Origin: Nothophaeocryptopus gaeumannii
Taxonomy: Eukaryota; Ascomycota; Dothideomycetes; Mycosphaerellales; Mycosphaerellaceae
Length of the DNA: 64,000 nucleotides
Direction of reading: 5' to 3'
Assembly (NCBI GenBank): GCA_031771865.1
Contig: JASISA010000009.1
Span: 1,922,001 to 1,986,000, forward strand
Shown here: positions 1 through 10,378 of the stretch, in pieces
How the letters are laid out: the number at the start of each line of letters is the position of its first letter
Numbering within the stretch: position 1 is the stretch's first letter
The notes under the pieces: generated by a model
Databases searched by the model: none
Seen by the model: the letters and a program-made list of their open reading frames with translations, nothing else
Told to the model about the DNA's origin: nothing
Program-made: the position numbers and the translations under genes

Positions 1-15
1 ACATTCAACAACGAC

Positions 16-595
16 ATGTCGTCGTCCGCTGCAACAGACACATCCAGCGGCAGTGCACCAAGATCATTCCGCCTGCTTGACTTGCCAGTTGAGCTTGTGT
101 TGCGCATACTCAGCCACGCCGTCACCGTGAGCTCCGACAGTAAACCTTCCAACTTCATGCAGAACATGTCCAAGGCGGTGTCACCGCCCATCACGGGAGC
201 TTGCCGCTTCCTCACTCGGAATGCGTGCCTTTCTTCCACACCGAGAGCGATGGGGGAGGTTTCGATTTCATGTTCGAATGGATCAGCTTCATTTGGACGA
301 CCAATGCGAAGCATGTCTCAACCGTTACCCGCTGGGTCAACAGCTTTTACGACACCATGGAAAGCCGCGGTCGTAGGGCCTTCGGGGATGAGGTTCGATA
401 GAATGCTTGAGGAGGCACGCTCTTGAAGCCCCGCGGCACGATGCGTGGAAGCAGCTGTGTCTGCTTGTGCGAGACGGAAAGATGCTGGTCCGGTCTAGCA
501 AATTCAACGATTGCTACGTGGGGCGATCCAGATGCGGTACGCTTAAGTTCTGGAACGTGTCGGCCGTCAGCGGCCAGCCACGCCCTCTCATCTGA
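16..595 (+). pseudogene. F-box protein relic, copy 1
   Basis: A start at 16 opens an N-terminus with the F-box core LLDLPVELVLRIL (about residues 20-32). This frame is lost near 200, after SPPITGACRF. The family continues in another frame to about 401 (segment with PFFHTESDGGGFDFMFEWIS) and again in a third frame at about 440-595 (WKQLCLLVRDGKML). The three pieces line up in order with the longer copy at 4917-5607, which has CRLLRAEGIKLFY and LYVYSDEKDGKIIL at the equivalent places. Substrate-adaptor F-box proteins normally bring targets to SCF ubiquitin ligases. This copy needs at least two frame changes to be read, so it is probably non-functional. Sequencing error is the alternative, made less likely by two further broken copies nearby. 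Confidence 0.55.
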
Positions 596-697
596 GCATA
601 GCCACACCTCAGAGATGAAGCGGCTGAAAGCGAGAAATACTAGGACTCAATCAATCCATTAATCACGAAAGACCTCGGGCATTCATTTCAACCACTA

Positions 698-822
698 TGT
701 CCTTCGACAGTCCGGCCTCCAAGCCTGCTGCATGCGATAGCTTCCTTCGATATCGATCACAGGCTGCTATAAAAGATAGGGAGTGAATTGTGATTGGGAA
801 GAGAGGGTGACTCAGCTCTCTG
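698..822 (+). promoter_or_regulatory. Promoter segment of the HET gene, with TATA box
   Basis: A TATAAAA motif lies at 768-774, about 100 bases before the HET start codon at 870. The surrounding 125 bases recur in diverged form at 3123-3240, downstream of the same gene, including the blocks TGTCCTTCGACAG and GAGTGAA..T..GGAAGAGAGG. In the downstream copy the TATA box has become CATAAGA. Confidence 0.5.
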
Positions 823-869
823 ACAGCTCTATACACTTGTCCCCTCCGCGACTTTCCTCCCGTGTCGAC

Positions 870-2948
870 ATGGCACTTTGCGGTGCTTGTATGAAACTGT
901 TCGAGGACTCTGTTGATGGACCTTGGGAGTCCACCAAGGACGACAGAAGGTGTTTCAATACGACAACGTCGCATCATCTTCGCGAAGAGCTGGAGCAAGC
1001 AGCAGAACAACAATGCTATATGTGCACATGCTTGTTCAAAAAATTCTATGTTGATGCTGGGCAAGATGCTCAATGGGATACTTGTCAAGCTCGAATTAGA
1101 GCACCATCAACTCAACAACCTTGGTTCCATATCGACTTCGAGGTGATACAAGAGCGGTCGCTTTCGGCGAGCACTGACACGGTCCGCAAGTCACGGTATG
1201 CACATTTCGTCGTGCAGGAAGACGATATCGAACGTGCAGCTCTCGGCGCCGCATCTGCTCAAGAATCGTTTACAGGAAGCGCGGCAACTCTTCAGTTGGC
1301 GCAACACTGGCTGTCCATTTGCCTCAAGACACACAAAAGCTGTGCTACTAATAGCAATCCCTTATGGTACCCTTCAAGGCTCTTGCAAATTGACACGAAA
1401 TCTGTCAAGCTGGTGAAGACATTGCAACATACGCATTTGGGCCCTTACGCTACGCTAAGCTACTGTTGGGGAACAGAGGCTTTTGAATGCCTCACAAGTG
1501 ACAATCTGGCTGTTTTCGAGGCTGGAACCGCGATATCAGCGTTGCCCGCAACACTAAGAGATGCAGTGTATACCGCATCTCGCTTAGGGCTCAGCTATAT
1601 CTGGATCGATTCCCTATGCATTATACAGTCGAGTAGCAAAGGTGACATTACACAGGAGAAGCTTGCAGAGATCAGGAACATGGACAAGGTCTACATGAAT
1701 GGAATTTTAAACCTGGCCGCTGCTCACTGCAAGAGTCCAAGTGACGGCTTGTATATGCATCGTCAGCCGCTCGTCGTGCCATCTCGTCGCTTCGTATGGC
1801 GCCCTTCGAAGGAAGATCCTGCGAGAGTATTTAGCATTCGAGTGCACCTTGGCCGCGTTGCAGGGTCTGACTTGCAACAGGGAAAGAATTATCTGAAGGA
1901 GCGAGCGTGGGTCATGCAAGAGCGTTTGCTGGCCACCAGAATACTAGCCTATTCGGATTGTATGCTCTACTGGGACTGCGCGGAGCTGTGCGAGGCCACT
2001 GAGCTTTGCCCCGAGGGAATGTCAGAACGCAGTTCTAACAGAACTTCCATCGAAAACGAAGAGCCTTTCAGCTTCAGTAAGTTCGACCTCGATGCTATGG
2101 GTACCCGTTCTTTGTGGGAAGAGATTATCAAACAGTACAGTCGCAAGAAACTCACGTTTCCGTCGAAGGACAAGCTCCTGGCTCTAAGCGCCATAGCAGC
2201 TCAGGCAGCGGCAAAGTTTCAAGAAACATATGTGGTCGGAATCTTTCGAAAGGACCTATTGTATCACATGTTCTGGGAGAGAAGCTATGACTACTCTGAG
2301 AAGTCAGAAATGATTTCAAATTGGCTTCTTGAGACGGAACTCCCCTCTTGGTCGTGGACTTCATTCTCTGGAGTAGTAGGGTATCATAGACTGGCCAAGT
2401 TCAACTGTCATGGGGAGCCATTAGTGTCCGTGATCGATGTTCAGATTGACTTGAAGGACATGCAAAATCCTTTTGCGGCTATCAACAGTGCTAGTCTGAT
2501 CATCAGCGGGCGGATGTTCAAAGTCGAAAATGTAACTCTTATGGAGCAAGACGAGGAATACAATGACCTGAGTATGGACATTGCAGGAACCACTCATTAC
2601 GCTCAAAGTCAGGACTTATTTTGGACCGAGGATTACTTCCTATCAACAAAGGATTGGCTGTACTTCCTACCGCTTTTCTGGGGACCAGATTGCCAGCCCA
2701 TCTCTGGACCTCCTGACAATGGCTTTCACGGGCGTTGGGAACATGCAATTGTCCATACCAAAGAGGAAGTGCTGGATGCGGGCCTGGAAGGTTGCAAGGA
2801 GCTCAATGGCGTTCAGGCGCTTCATGGGCTCCTTCTCGTCGAGCTACCTGATGGAACCTTCGAAGGAGTAGACTTGCTTACTGATGTCGCGGCTGAAGTG
2901 CTCTTGGAATGGGCAAAAAGGACAGATGAGCATATCACGCTTGTCTGA
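870..2948 (+). CDS. HET-domain (heterokaryon incompatibility-type) protein
   Basis: A 692-residue protein in one exon. I start at the ATG at 870 because the upstream reading frame has only a GTG. The HET domain spans about residues 188-350, with the family motifs YATLSYCWG, LPATLRDAV, LSYIWIDSLCIIQ and, later, ERAWVMQERLLATR. Two CxxC pairs (LCGAC near the start and CYMCTC at about residues 50-55) precede it. HET domains act in allorecognition and programmed cell death after hyphal fusion, often as effector modules; the trigger of this one is unknown. The C-terminal half has no domain I recognise. It is the only intact gene among F-box and GST relics, and its promoter is duplicated downstream, which points to a past tandem duplication. 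Confidence 0.85.
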   Translation: MALCGACMKLFEDSVDGPWESTKDDRRCFNTTTSHHLREELEQAAEQQCYMCTCLFKKFYVDAGQDAQWDTCQARIRAPSTQQPWFHIDFEVIQERSLSASTDTVRKSRYAHFVVQEDDIERAALGAASAQESFTGSAATLQLAQHWLSICLKTHKSCATNSNPLWYPSRLLQIDTKSVKLVKTLQHTHLGPYATLSYCWGTEAFECLTSDNLAVFEAGTAISALPATLRDAVYTASRLGLSYIWIDSLCIIQSSSKGDITQEKLAEIRNMDKVYMNGILNLAAAHCKSPSDGLYMHRQPLVVPSRRFVWRPSKEDPARVFSIRVHLGRVAGSDLQQGKNYLKERAWVMQERLLATRILAYSDCMLYWDCAELCEATELCPEGMSERSSNRTSIENEEPFSFSKFDLDAMGTRSLWEEIIKQYSRKKLTFPSKDKLLALSAIAAQAAAKFQETYVVGIFRKDLLYHMFWERSYDYSEKSEMISNWLLETELPSWSWTSFSGVVGYHRLAKFNCHGEPLVSVIDVQIDLKDMQNPFAAINSASLIISGRMFKVENVTLMEQDEEYNDLSMDIAGTTHYAQSQDLFWTEDYFLSTKDWLYFLPLFWGPDCQPISGPPDNGFHGRWEHAIVHTKEEVLDAGLEGCKELNGVQALHGLLLVELPDGTFEGVDLLTDVAAEVLLEWAKRTDEHITLV

Positions 2949-3122
2949 TGTGTCTAGATTGGTCGTAGGTAGAGTTTGTATGAAGAAGGATGAGCCAAGA
3001 TACGACTCGGGTACACCAGTCTCCACGGTCAGGCAGTGCTCCTTGACGCATATCGCGACTCAATTCGTGCTTGCATCCGCTTTCAAGTTTCTTTGGAACG
3101 ATCAAAACAGCTCAAGACAACC

Positions 3123-3240
3123 TTGTCCTTCGACAGACCGAGCTCCAGCCTGCGTTGCGCGATGGCTTCCTTCGACTTCGATTCCTGACTGTCATAAGAA
3201 ATAGAGAGTGAACTATTATGTGGAAGAGAGGAAGATGTGA
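3123..3240 (+). repeat. Diverged copy of the HET promoter segment
   Basis: This stretch aligns with 698-822 over about 120 bases with a few small gaps. Shared blocks include TTGTCCTTCGACAG, GATGGCTTCCTTCGA and GAGTGAAC.AT.GTGGAAGAG. No HET coding sequence follows. A shorter partial match (AGACAATCTTGTCCTT, 3548-3563) may be a third trace. The interval 2949-3604 is otherwise without a gene that I can see. Confidence 0.55.
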
Positions 3241-3604
3241 ATCATTCAGATCCGAGTCACGGCGAGACACGAGTCAGAATGATGACATGATTGATCCGGA
3301 CGTCACGAGGGTGATTACGATGATATCTCACGAAAGTAGCGAGTCTGGAGAATGTAAATACGGGAGAGGATCTTCTCACCATACAAGAGAGCCAGCAAAG
3401 TGAGGTAGCGAAGGGATCGAGCGACGTGGAGGTAGGATGCAATGCCGGTCGGGCAGATCATCAGTCGTTCAGCACTCCATTAATTCTGCTGTCATGGTCT
3501 CATTATACTGAACCAGCGAGGACCGAAATGCCACATTTCTCGAGCTCAGACAATCTTGTCCTTGAGGTCGAACATGAAGGCTTAGTCTGCTTGAAAGCCT
3601 CACG

Positions 3605-3990
3605 CTAGGGCAAAGACTCCCACCACTTGGCCAACTTTGGATACTGCTCTCTTCACCCTGTGTAGAGCTCGAAGAAATCGACCTAATCGATGGCGCACCC
3701 AACGGCAACGTCTGTGATGCTGTACATGTCACCGATAAGCCACCTGCCGTGAACATCTTTCACTAGGTCTGGATGCGCTCGCATGGATCCTTCAATCATG
3801 CGAAATTGACGAGCAGTCCTTTCAGGGCTCGAATGCTCTCTTGCTTTCTCGAGAAAGTACAACGCCATGGCATCCATGTGCCATTGTGCTGCATAGTGGA
3901 GCGATTGGGCAAGGCATACTTCGGCGTGCTTAGACGTAAAGCAGCAACCTAAGGTCCGATCTCTATATGTACTTTCTGTAACGCTCGAGA
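3605..3990 (-). pseudogene. Glutathione S-transferase relic (C-terminal domain)
   Basis: Read on the minus strand, about 90 residues resemble the all-helical GST C-terminal domain, ending in HGRWLIGDMYSITDVAVG, which matches the family's (Y)L(V/A)GD.YSIADI helix-capping region. A TAG at 3683-3685 then stops the frame. The expected GST tail continues in another frame as YPKLAKWWESLP followed by a stop at 3605-3607. No thioredoxin-like N-terminal domain is found upstream on this strand. The gene is therefore truncated, stop-containing and frameshifted. It lies between the duplicated HET promoter and the second F-box relic, in the decaying left part of the window. Confidence 0.5.
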
Positions 3991-4227
3991 TTATGCGGTG
4001 TGGCCAGGTGCGATCTGAGCGCAACGTGCACCTAGAGAATGGCTCGTCTCTGCGAGAAGCTTTTTCGGGACGCTCTCGTCCATACCTGTTACTCATATGC
4101 CCCTGCCTATCATTGTGCGCGCAAGCTTACGTCCCGAGCTGCGTTCTTTCTCGATTTTCTTTTGTTGTCACTTCACCTTCAACCTTTTGACGTCGGCACA
4201 AGGTCAAATTTGGATCGCCTCAAGGAC

Positions 4228-4581
4228 ATGGCCAGCAAAACGGCCAGCGAGGTCTCAGCGACGACATTGCCCGATCACGAGGAGTCAGAGAGTCTCCGCC
4301 TGCTCGATCTACCTGTAGAACTTGTCGTCCGCGTCCTCGAATTCACCGTCATCGCCCGCTCCGCTGAAGCACCACTCTTCATTCAAGCGCGGAAAGCCAA
4401 ATGCCAACACCTGCTAGAGCCGCCAATCACAAGGAGCTGTCGTCTTGAACATTCGACTGGGCTTACCAAAGGATCTGTTGGAGGAGCGTGCATGCTCAAG
4501 ACCCGTGGTATGGGCAATGGGATACGACGCAGTAATAGGTGCCCGTCCAGGTGGTTTGACAACCAGAGACCAGTTTCATAG
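4228..4581 (+). pseudogene. F-box protein relic, copy 2
   Basis: From the ATG at 4228 the frame gives an acidic leader and the F-box core LRLLDLPVELVVRVLEFTV, followed by PPITRSCRLEH, equivalent to PPILRTCRLLRAEG in copy 3. After that block the similarity is lost and the frame runs out at 4581 in unrelated sequence. I could not find the rest of the family body in another frame with confidence. It is the second of three related remnants (16-595, 4228-4581, 4917-5607). Confidence 0.5.
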
Positions 4582-4916
4582 CTCAGAGAAGCGAGTATCC
4601 AGGCCACGGGAAGGAGGCCGATACGTGAGGAGACTGTTGAGCTCTACGAAGCATTTTAGTCCTTGAGAGACTGAAACAATCCTCAAAGCGATTGCGCACT
4701 CCACACGTTCCTTCGTAACCACATCTCGCCTTTCAGTTCCCCCAGCGAACCTCTGTTGACCTCGCGAATCGCTCCTGCCATTGCCCATGTGAATCTTTGC
4801 GCGGGATCATCCGCCTCGCGCGTTAGCTTAGCGCATTTCAGCGTTTCTTCACCTTCGCAGCAATCTGATCTCTTCCTCTTACACCAACAACACAACTCAA
4901 GACAGCATCCACCAAC

Positions 4917-5607
4917 ATGGCGGATGCAGCGGACAGGATCACCGAGTACTCAGACACCACGGCGAGACCGACGCAAAAGCACTTCCGCCTCTTTGACCTG
5001 CCCGCCGAACTTGTACTGCGCGACCTCGAGTACGCAGTGGTCATCAGCGACAAGACACAAGCGACTGGAGATCGACGATGAGCACCCAAATTCAGCGGTA
5101 CAGCCGCCCATCCTACGCACCTGCCGGCTCCTGCGTGCCGAAGGCATCAAGCTGTTCTACACCAAGAACGTCTTCCGCGTGCTCAGCCTGGACGACCCAT
5201 GCGACTCCCTCTTCCAGTGGCTCGGTTGCATTACACCTCGCATCTACAAGCTCATTAAGCACCTCTATGTCACCTGGATTATTAATTCCCATAAGCGAGC
5301 CGATCCGAGCGACGTCCTCTGGTGGGATCTTGAGTACGAGATTGATTGGATCAAAGAAGAGTTTTGTCGTTTCGCTCCACCAGAATTGATCCATCAATTG
5401 TACGTGTATAGTGATGAAAAGGACGGGAAGATCATTTTGGGAGACGGAAAGTTGTCCATGAGTTACCAGGTTGCTGTCCTGGATGATGGAGAAGGGAGCT
5501 TGGAGGGCTGGACGCCAGTCAAGGGTATCGCAGGTGATCTCGTGGTGAAGGACGATGCGGATTTCTGGAAGTATGAGGAGGCGCATGCGGAGAAGAAAGA
5601 GGACTAG
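4917..5607 (+). pseudogene. F-box protein relic, copy 3 (most complete)
   Basis: The ATG at 4917 starts a leader and the F-box core FRLFDLPAELVLRDLEYAVV, then hits a TGA near 5080. A second frame, shifted by one base and overlapping from about 5060, carries the family body: PPILRTCRLLRAEGIKLFYT, then a region with WDLEYEIDWIKEEFCRF, ending at 5607. One base change near 5063 would join them. That makes it either a recently disabled gene or an assembly error. It has the fullest body of the three copies and was used to recognise the other two. It converges on the minus-strand gene ending at 5817. Confidence 0.55.
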
Positions 5608-5816
5608 AATCCTGCAGCACCGATGCACTCGAGGGTTTTGCGCACGCAGACGGGCTGCGCCGAGAGAAATCGATACGAAAGGCCAAGCACGGGAGAATGA
5701 TCGTGGTGGTGGAGGATTTGGTAGACCCATTCTCGCGCCGAGAGGAGCTGCGCCTTTCACAAATTGAACAATTCCGTGGCAATCTCGGCACACAATGTCT
5801 TCTTGGATCCGTTTTC

Positions 5817-6845
5817 TCACTTCTCAGCCTCCACAGTCTCCAAGCCTCCGATCCTCGCCACAACCTCGTCAAAGTCCACGCCCTGCATCTCAAACTCTTT
5901 TTGGACCCTTATCGCAACCTTCGCCTGCCTCTCAGTTGTGAACCCACCATCCGCATCCCTCTCTTCCTCAACAATCTCCGTCCACTTCCAAAACAGATTC
6001 TCCTTCCCCATCCTCGTCAACTCCTCTTTGAAAGCCACAACTTTCTTTCTCCTCCCCTCAATCACATCTCCTGCCCCTTCCCATTTCCACACGACCCACC
6101 CTTCGTTCACCATATATGCCAGTACAAGCTTGTCGATATCCTCCATCTTGATCTCCCCTCTCTTGACCAACTCATGCGCGTCAAGCATGAGCTCAAACTC
6201 CAAATCCCAACTCTCGTTCATCAGCAGATATCCCGTTTTCCGCATCGTGTTCACCTCAATAGCCGGTAGAATCCGATTCTTGAAGAAAGCGTTTTCTTGT
6301 CCTTGTTTCACCCCCTCCATCAAATCCCCACACGTCCAATTCCTGCTCACCCGCACAATCACCTCCTCTTTCTGAAACCCCAGCTTCCACCTCCAAGAGA
6401 CAGGGTTTGCAGGCTGCTCTAAGAAGAACGTCATCGGCCATGGCCCGACAAACTTGACAAGTAAAAAATCCACCGCGAACATCGCTGTCCTCCTCACAAG
6501 CACCCATATCTGCTCTTTCCTCGTCGTACGCTCCACATCAACCGTATCAGCTGTCACATATCCCAACAACGTCTGTGCAAGCATCCAGTATTTCGGTATA
6601 GCCACCACCGCCCTCCAGAGTAGCAAGAGAGCGATAACGGTGTTGAGCAGGACAGGTATAGTGAAGATATTCTTCTTCTGCTCGAGACGCGTGCGGTCGA
6701 TGTGGGTTATGTGGACTTTCGAGGGATCAAGACGGTCGAGGAGGGGTGACAGCGAAGCGGGTGCCTTGATGAAAGGTGTCGGGATTTCGGTCGAGGCTTT
6801 TTTGAAGGAGGACTTGCCGCCGGAGCGTTTGTATGCTTTTGACAT
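5817..6845 (-). CDS. Uncharacterised two-helix membrane protein
   Basis: A 342-residue protein in one exon, starting at the ATG at 6845. I do not recognise a named family. The N-terminal 65 residues are basic and serine-rich. Two hydrophobic segments follow at about residues 80-105 (IPVLLNTVIALLLLWRAVVA) and 140-165 (AMFAVDFLLVKFVGPWPMTF). The rest, about 180 residues, is soluble, charged and tryptophan-rich. The layout suggests an endomembrane protein with both ends on the same side. It converges on F-box relic 3, and nothing in the neighbourhood indicates its role. Confidence 0.7.
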   Translation of the reverse strand: MSKAYKRSGGKSSFKKASTEIPTPFIKAPASLSPLLDRLDPSKVHITHIDRTRLEQKKNIFTIPVLLNTVIALLLLWRAVVAIPKYWMLAQTLLGYVTADTVDVERTTRKEQIWVLVRRTAMFAVDFLLVKFVGPWPMTFFLEQPANPVSWRWKLGFQKEEVIVRVSRNWTCGDLMEGVKQGQENAFFKNRILPAIEVNTMRKTGYLLMNESWDLEFELMLDAHELVKRGEIKMEDIDKLVLAYMVNEGWVVWKWEGAGDVIEGRRKKVVAFKEELTRMGKENLFWKWTEIVEEERDADGGFTTERQAKVAIRVQKEFEMQGVDFDEVVARIGGLETVEAEK

Positions 6846-7282
6846 TGTGATCGATCGCCTCTGGATTGGTGCTGATGGAGGAGCTGCGCTGTGCTGTTGG
6901 ATGTCAATTGTGAGACATGGACATTTTGATGAAGTGGAGAAGAAGAGGAGGTGTACGGAAGAAAAGGAGGTGCAGGTTTCTTCGGCTTACGACGACGCGA
7001 TGGCAGACCGATAGTTAATGCGATCAATCTTGGTGGGCTTTGCTCATAGTCGCAATGGATTAGAGAGTTGGACTTTGCTCCGACTAACGTCTGATTGGAA
7101 AGAGCGAGGGAGTGACCTGTCAAGCTAGGAGGTCGAAAGCACGCGGTGACTAAGCAGAGCATTCAAGCCTGAGGCCACATGTTACGGCGACAAGGCGAGA
7201 ATCGATGCATACATTTGATCCAATTAAAAGCTTCAGCAAGCTACCAATATGTTGATCTTGTCTGCAGTTTATCCAGTGTGTA

Positions 7283-8350
7283 TCAACCAGACCCAACATC
7301 CTTCTGTTCCTCAACAATCGACTGATCCCGACTCCACTGCCCAGGCGCCTTTTTCTGTGCCCTCTCGTGACCACTGAACACAAGTCCAGGATGGCCAATA
7401 TTCAACAAGAACGTTGCGAGTGTGATCATACTGCAAGCTCTGTCAGCAACAGTCGCGAACTCTCCAAATCGAGTGAACTTACACCGACTCCAACCCAATA
7501 AACTCCCCCTGATTATGCAACGCCGGTCCAGAATACCCTCCACTCAACTCATAAATCCGATAAGCACATCGAATGAAAATAACCAGCGTCGCCGCGCTCA
7601 AACATCCCAGAAATAACTTGAACCTCCCACTGATAACCTGCTCAATCGCAAGTCTCCCGGCCTTCGCATCTCTGCGATACCTCATCGCATAGTCCAAAGC
7701 CAGAGCAATAAACACCACCAGTGTAGCGACTTGGAACGACAAACCAGCAAGACCGATACTGACACCGACTTGCGAAGACCCGTTCGATTGGGAAGACATG
7801 GCTCCGCCGACGGCTTGTAGGACGAGAGAGATGATATCGCAGGGGATGAAGATGATGTAGTAGAGGGAGGGTTTGAAGCGGGCGCTTGTCGACGAAAGCA
7901 GGTTGATGCATTTGTAAAGAGTGATGTAGATGGCGGCTGTGATGAAGACTGGAGCAAAGGTAATGCAGACTATAAAGTGGAAGCAAGCACTGTTAGTTTG
8001 GTCGACTTGTATGAATTGGTTCGGTGTGTGCTTGAAGGCTGGCGAGACTCACCAATTTGCATAATGAATGCAGAAAAGTTCCACGGATCTTGCCACATCA
8101 TGATTCTGCCTCCGTAACCGATCATTTCAGTTGCGCAGCCGACCATCATTAGTATTCCGAATGTCCATTGTCGAAATTTGGCTGCTTGGATGCCGTGGAT
8201 GATCAAGCTGAGTCCGAAGAGGGCTATGAAGAGACTGTTGGCCGGTAAGGAAACTCGGTATCGAAAGATGCTGCGTTGTGGACTACATTCTGCGATCGTG
8301 CATTCGCCCCAGTCGGCCGTTGGTCCGTAATAGCTTTGTGGTGTTGCCAT
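7283..8350 (-). CDS. RTA1-like multi-pass membrane protein
   Basis: Three exons (8350-8053, 7969-7483, 7430-7283) give 310 residues. The introns (8052-7970 and 7482-7431) have GTGAGT/GTAAGT donors, ACTAAC/GCTGAC branch sites and TAG/CAG acceptors, and phases agree. The protein has the seven-helix layout of the RTA1 family, with the family block CATEMIGYGGRIMMW in helix 3, FIPCDIISLVLQAVGG in helix 4, and a C-terminal helix with LATFLLNIGHPGLVF. Yeast members include Rta1 and Rsb1, linked to 7-aminocholesterol resistance and sphingoid-base export. The substrate here is unknown. It lies 742 bases downstream of a ceramide synthase gene on the same strand. Confidence 0.85.
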
Positions 8351-9092
8351 TGGAGAGGCAGCGTGGTCAAGTTCAATTACTGTCGCTGATTTTGGTCTGC
8401 AGGCTCGTTCGTTTGTACAACAGTCGTTTGCATCCCCCTCAAGTCCGTCGAAGACAGAGCCAATTTATAAGTAACGTCCTCCGAGAGAACATAACATAAC
8501 AATGCGCATCATAGAGAGCACCTACCAAGTACCAGTCTCTAGCTCGCAGTCAAGTCCCAAAGCGGACGGTAGGCGAGCCTGCAGAAAATCATTGGACCGC
8601 CAAGGATTCTGCGCGCTTGGCGGCTGAACTCGCAAATCCGGCCGTATTAAGGACGCCGACCATGGAAGAACAAAGGAAGTACCCATTCCAGGCGGCACAA
8701 TTCTCATTGTCGCAATGCTGTCTCTTTTAGTCGGTTGTCGTCATTACATCTTCTGATCGAGCTGCGCCAGACCAGAGGCAATGTGCAATCGCTCTGCTCT
8801 GTTCATGCTGCATTGCGAGACTGGGTCGAGTGAGCCCGGTCGCTTGCAATCCTTCCGATGTGATCATGACATAGCTTCTTCCATTCGATCAAGAACCATA
8901 TGCGGATAGCTGCACCTCGTTCATCCGGCTTCACTCAAGAGCTACGAGAAAATGTTTTCGCAGAGCCATTTCTCTGCTGAGTTATTTGAGCTGCAATGCT
9001 GTCCAGTATGTCCACTGTACATGATAAATATGCAACGCTATGCGATGAGGGTATAGAGCCAGATCAAAAGCGAAAACAAACCCAAATCAAGC
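8351..9092. other. Intergenic interval without a recognisable gene
   Basis: This interval separates the ceramide synthase stop from the RTA1-like start. It should contain the ceramide synthase 3' end and the RTA1-like promoter. Short open frames here lack family features. I see no repeat or RNA gene. Confidence 0.5.
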
Positions 9093-10378
9093 TTAGTCAT
9101 TTCCGTTGGGCACGTCCAGCGTTTGATTCTCATTTCGTGTTACTGGGAGAGGTCGCTTCTCCTTCTGCTCTTCCTGCTCCTCCTCGGTGTCTGGCCCAGA
9201 TCGGTCGTCTTTCTTCGTGTTGTACACCACGAATTTGTATGCACTCCGGAGGAGGCAATACAGCCAGAAGAGATTCAGTCCCTGTAAGACTGCTAGCAGT
9301 GCAAATGTGATGATCTGCGAGATCCAGCACTTGTACTGCTGCGTCTCCCAATTGAGCTCGAAAGGCCCGACTGTCTTGAACTCGTTCAAGATGGAGTAGA
9401 TGATCACAATGTTCAAGTAGTTCCGTGTGTACAGCCATGTGAAGATCGTGGCCGCGAAGGTAGGGATGACGAAGGGAGAGTCGATATAGTGCAGGGACTT
9501 GGAGGTGGCCAACACGAAATCGCTCACGTCGTGGGTGAAGAACACACCGATGCCCATGAAGGCGAAGTGGAAGCGATAGCTCAGGCCGATTAGAGCCAAG
9601 GTGACGATATGGTGTGCGACAAGTTCCTTGAAGTCCTTGCGTTTCTTCTCGAGGCCTGTCCCTGGCATCAGTATCACTTCCACCAGTCCTGGTCCTCATT
9701 GGCATCCAACTTACCTAGCAGCATCACAATCGCCTGATTCGCCCAGTATCCAGCCTCAAAAAGGTAGAAGGACTTGAGCTCCGCCGTATGTGTCCTGTGT
9801 GGAAAGCCCTCATACATGGCTTTGGTATCGAAGTACCAGACAGGTGATCGAGACATGACCCATAAGCCCACCACACTCACAGGCCCGAAATAAACCGCTG
9901 TGTACATCTGCTCCATGAAGCGAGATTGCTTCCCTCTTGACTTGATCCCGTAGTACTTCGCCAGCGGCCGAAGCATATGCTTCATGACGAACTCGCGCGT
10001 AAATGACAGCACGAGCGTGTAGAACGCCACAAATGCAAAGTCCCATTTGCCCTTTGCATACTGTAATCTCCCGTCTGAGTCGGCATCTTGCTTGTACGAG
10101 AGGAAGATGAAGTGTGCAATCGGGTTTTCGTCGGTAGGGTGGATGGCGTAGAGTGCGAGGACTGTGATCACGCAGGAGAACAGCCATTTGGGCGTCCAAT
10201 ACTGCGCAACAATGCTGTTCGGCGGCTGGTTCAAGGTCGCGGGTGCTGGGCGTTGTACTCGACCTCCAGGCGTATGCGGTCGTCCGATTTTGGCGGCTTC
10301 GACAGTCAAGTCTCCTGTCGATAGTGTAGGTGATGGAGTAGGAGTCCGTCGGCGGGGCGGGACGGAAGCGGTGTCCAT
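9093..10378 (-). CDS. lag1: Ceramide synthase (LAG1/LAC1 type, TLC domain)
   Basis: Two exons (10378-9715, 9661-9093) give 410 residues; the 53-base intron starts GTAAGT and ends GCCAG. I start at the first in-frame ATG, 10378, since the frame upstream has only TTG. The enzyme N-acylates sphingoid bases with fatty acyl-CoA in the ER. The TLC domain is clear: FKELVAHHIVTLALIGLSYR carries the paired histidines and FFTHDVSDFVL the paired aspartates of the Lag1p motif. About six hydrophobic helices surround it. The N-terminal 80 residues are proline/threonine-rich, and the tail is acidic (EEEQEEQKEK). A neighbouring RTA1-like gene could export sphingoid bases, which would be a functional pairing. 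Confidence 0.92.

Noticed and set aside
16..5607. Repeat-induced point mutation as the cause of the left-end decay
   Set aside because: The breaks are frameshifts and truncations, and the copies are not visibly AT-rich.
5519..5893. Minus-strand frame overlapping the end of F-box relic 3
   Set aside because: It is a low-complexity arginine/serine shadow bridging the relic and the minus-strand membrane-protein gene.
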